64,000 bases of DNA from Solirubrobacter phytolaccae (GTDB taxonomy: Bacteria; Actinomycetota; Thermoleophilia; Solirubrobacterales; Solirubrobacteraceae). The notes beneath the pieces were generated by a model. It did not search any database. It was not told the origin of the DNA and saw only the letters and a program-made list of their open reading frames with translations. Location: the NCBI RefSeq assembly GCF_027587195.1, contig NZ_JAPDDP010000012.1, forward strand, positions 1 through 64,000. Reading direction: 5' to 3'. The position numbers and the translations under genes are program-made. Positions 62,407 through 64,000 of the stretch are shown here, one piece after another. The first letter of the stretch is position 1. The number at the start of each line of letters is the position of its first letter.

Positions 62407-62477
62407 AGCGGGCGACGGGAATCGAACCCGCCCTAAGAGCTTGGAAGGCTCCTGTGCAACCACAACACTTCGCCCGC
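62407..62477 (-). tRNA. tRNA-Gly (anticodon TCC)
   Basis: 71-nt cloverleaf on the minus strand: acceptor GCGGGCG/CGCCCGC, anticodon loop CTTCCAA flanked by GGAGC/GCTCT, T-arm GGCGGGTTCGATTCCCGTC. CCA not encoded. It precedes the tRNA-Pro by 27 bases and may be co-transcribed with it. Confidence 0.92.
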
Positions 62478-62548
62478 GGGCCGACTCCGGGCGCCATGAT
62501 ATCGCCGCATCGGGTTGGTCGGGGTCGGATTCGGGGAATCATCTCTTC

Positions 62549-62686
62549 ATGCAGATCCCTGGCGTCCATATCGAGACCCTGCATAACCCCGTCCGGTACA
62601 CGTACGGACAGATCGAGAAGGCGTGTGCGATCGCGCAGATGCTGAATCGGGGGAAGCTGGTTCTCGTCGAGCCGCCGCAGCGCTGA
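62549..62686 (+). CDS. Possible small protein (45 aa)
   Basis: MQIPGVHIETLHNPVRYTYG... with mostly G or C third positions, as in real genes here. It is soluble, with a short helical middle (QIEKACAIAQMLNRGK). It lies between the tRNA pair and a convergent unknown gene and ends before a terminator-like hairpin. No family recognised; could be a chance ORF. Confidence 0.45.
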   Translation: MQIPGVHIETLHNPVRYTYGQIEKACAIAQMLNRGKLVLVEPPQR

Positions 62687-62694
62687 GCGGACGC

Positions 62695-62728
62695 CGTCGT
62701 CGCCCTCCAATGGAGGAGGGGGACGACG
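62695..62728. terminator. Terminator-like hairpin between convergent genes
   Basis: CGTCGTC.CCCTCC facing GGAGGG.GACGACG with a six-base loop AATGGA and one internal mismatch. Confidence 0.55.
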
Positions 62729-62788
62729 TTCGGTGAGTCCGGGCAGGAGCTGCGGGAGGCTTCGCTCCATCACTGATTCGGGGTCGGG

Positions 62789-64000
62789 TCAGTCCAGTCG
62801 CGCCGCCGCGGCTGCCGCTTCCTGCTCGTCGTGGACGGGCGTGATGCGGACGGTCAGGGCGGCGCGGCTGAAGCTCTTCGCGCGGGCGATCTGGATGGCG
62901 GCGGTCGGGCCCGGGCGCGGGTCGGACGACTGGGCCGCCGCGCGGATCGTGTGCACACCGGCGCCGGCGGGACGCGTGCCTACCGGCACGACGACGTAGC
63001 CGGAGCGCTCACTCCGCACCCACAGGTACTTCACGGACGCTAGCGGCACCAGCTTCGAGCCGACCGCGACGGACGAGCCGTCACGCAACACGGCCACGAT
63101 CCGCGCCGCTTTCCCCCCGTAGGACGGGAACAACACGTCCGCGGTGTAGCGGGCGGACCCGCTCCGACGTGTCGCCGTCCACGCCGTCTGGATGAAGTCG
63201 CGCGTGAAGCGATGCGTGACCCGCATCAACAGCCCGCGGGCGCTCACGGCTCCGGTCGCGCGGAGGTCGGTGAACGCGCCCGCGTAGGCGCGGCCGACCG
63301 ACGCCGACGACACCGCGCCCACCCCACGCGGCGCCTTCAGCAGCGTCAACGGACGCACACCCGGCACCACGCGAGAACGACCGACCTGCGAGGCGGCGAC
63401 GCGGCGTCCGGCCACGTCCCGCACCATCAGGCCGAAGGACGCGGGCGGACGACCGCCGACGTTCGCGGCAACCTCCTGCGCACCGTCGAAGAGCCGCGCG
63501 AGATCGAGCCCGCCGTAGGGGAACGCGTTCTGGTTGACGGCGACGATCGCGGTGTTGTACTTCGGGGTCGTCACGGCGAGCCGGCCGATGTCGGGATCGA
63601 AGGCGTAGAGCGCGGGCGGCTCGGTGCCGCGCATCGAGCCCATGCCGGCGTCGATCGCGCGCGCCGCGTTCGCCATCACGCGCGCCACGGCCAAGCGGGC
63701 GGAGCCGACGCCCTGCGGCACCTTGTTGACGTCGAAGAACAACGGGTCGGGCACACCGCCGGACGAGCGACCCGCCACGCGCGCGTAGAAGTCGAACCCG
63801 CGGTCGAGCATGTACTTGCTGTACCGCGCCCACTCGGCGCCCGGCAGCAGCGACTGAGCCCCGGTCGCGACGCCGATCAGCGCCTCCTGCGTGAGGCCGA
63901 ACTTCTTGCCCTGGTGCCAGCGGTCGAAGCCGAGGCCGGAGTCCCAGTTCATGTAACCGCTGTGGGTCCAGTAGCCGCTGATCACGCGCTTGATCCACTC
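62789..64000 (-). CDS. Hypothetical large protein, 5' end outside window
   Basis: The frame is open to the right edge, so only the last ~404 residues are seen. The upstream part reads EWIKRVISGYWTHSGYMNWDSGLGFDRWHQGKKFGLTQEAL, rich in Trp/Tyr/His and reminiscent of helical-barrel polysaccharide-acting proteins, but no catalytic motif can be assigned. The last ~200 residues are beta-rich (VLFPSYGGKAARIVAVLRDGSSVAVG). No family recognised. The C-terminus has no anchor. Its stop faces the terminator-like hairpin. Confidence 0.7.
   Translation of the reverse strand, partial: EWIKRVISGYWTHSGYMNWDSGLGFDRWHQGKKFGLTQEALIGVATGAQSLLPGAEWARYSKYMLDRGFDFYARVAGRSSGGVPDPLFFDVNKVPQGVGSARLAVARVMANAARAIDAGMGSMRGTEPPALYAFDPDIGRLAVTTPKYNTAIVAVNQNAFPYGGLDLARLFDGAQEVAANVGGRPPASFGLMVRDVAGRRVAASQVGRSRVVPGVRPLTLLKAPRGVGAVSSASVGRAYAGAFTDLRATGAVSARGLLMRVTHRFTRDFIQTAWTATRRSGSARYTADVLFPSYGGKAARIVAVLRDGSSVAVGSKLVPLASVKYLWVRSERSGYVVVPVGTRPAGAGVHTIRAAAQSSDPRPGPTAAIQIARAKSFSRAALTVRITPVHDEQEAAAAAARLD

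Overview
The window is very GC-rich with strong G/C third-position bias. It is dominated by large secreted multi-domain proteins, STAND-type LuxR regulators and a DrrA/DrrB-like ABC unit. This gene style fits a soil actinobacterium of the Thermoleophilia (Solirubrobacter/Conexibacter-like). That placement is inferred from protein style; no rRNA gene is present. Both ends cut through genes: a transporter running off the left edge and a secreted-looking protein running off the right edge, both on the minus strand.

Layout. 0-5.4 kb: SDF-family (TcyP-like) symporter with a long Trp/Pro/Gln repeat tail, an unknown protein, an LCP-family cell-wall ligase and a RelA/SpoT-domain protein. 5.5-18.4 kb: two giant secreted proteins (beta-helix/Gly-rich/Ig repeats, and PA14/propeller/CBM/DUF1080) flanking a minus-strand ABC transporter, histidine kinase and response regulator unit. 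18.5-31.5 kb: Na+/H+ antiporter, flavin monooxygenase plus OsmC pair, an HtaA heme-binding-type protein behind an IdeR/DtxR-like box, a rifamycin phosphotransferase (Rph) behind a rifamycin-associated-element-like palindrome, a STAND-LuxR regulator and an APC permease. 31.6-36.1 kb: L,D-transpeptidase, then three decayed gene remnants in a row, a putative polymorphic toxin carrying an LQxxAGNxA motif, and an orphan FliL-like gene. 36.1-42.8 kb: second STAND-LuxR gene with an internal tandem repeat, a Gly-rich secreted protein, an EAL phosphodiesterase, and an F420-reductase-like/MarR pair. 42.8-55.6 kb: a locus of five secreted proteins built from leucine-rich repeats, DUF3616, lamin-tail (LTD) and Ig-like domains; three share a C-terminal domain and two are duplicates that include their upstream region. 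56-61.9 kb: SulP transporter, small membrane protein, MFS exporter fused to a winged-helix domain, and a divergent NmrA/TetR pair around nested inverted repeats. 61.9-64 kb: broken integrase next to tRNA-Pro(GGG), tRNA-Gly(TCC), a 45-residue ORF and a partial unknown gene.

How it works together. Most gene content faces the cell envelope or exterior: surface adhesin-like and carbohydrate-binding proteins, wall ligation and crosslinking, heme capture, antibiotic inactivation and export. Local regulators (two-component system, MarR, TetR, STAND-LuxR, c-di-GMP hydrolysis, alarmone synthesis) sit beside their likely targets. The best candidates for something undescribed are the 42.8-55.6 kb secreted LTD/DUF3616 locus with its shared C-terminal domain, and the LQxxAGNxA toxin-like gene behind a row of decayed genes.
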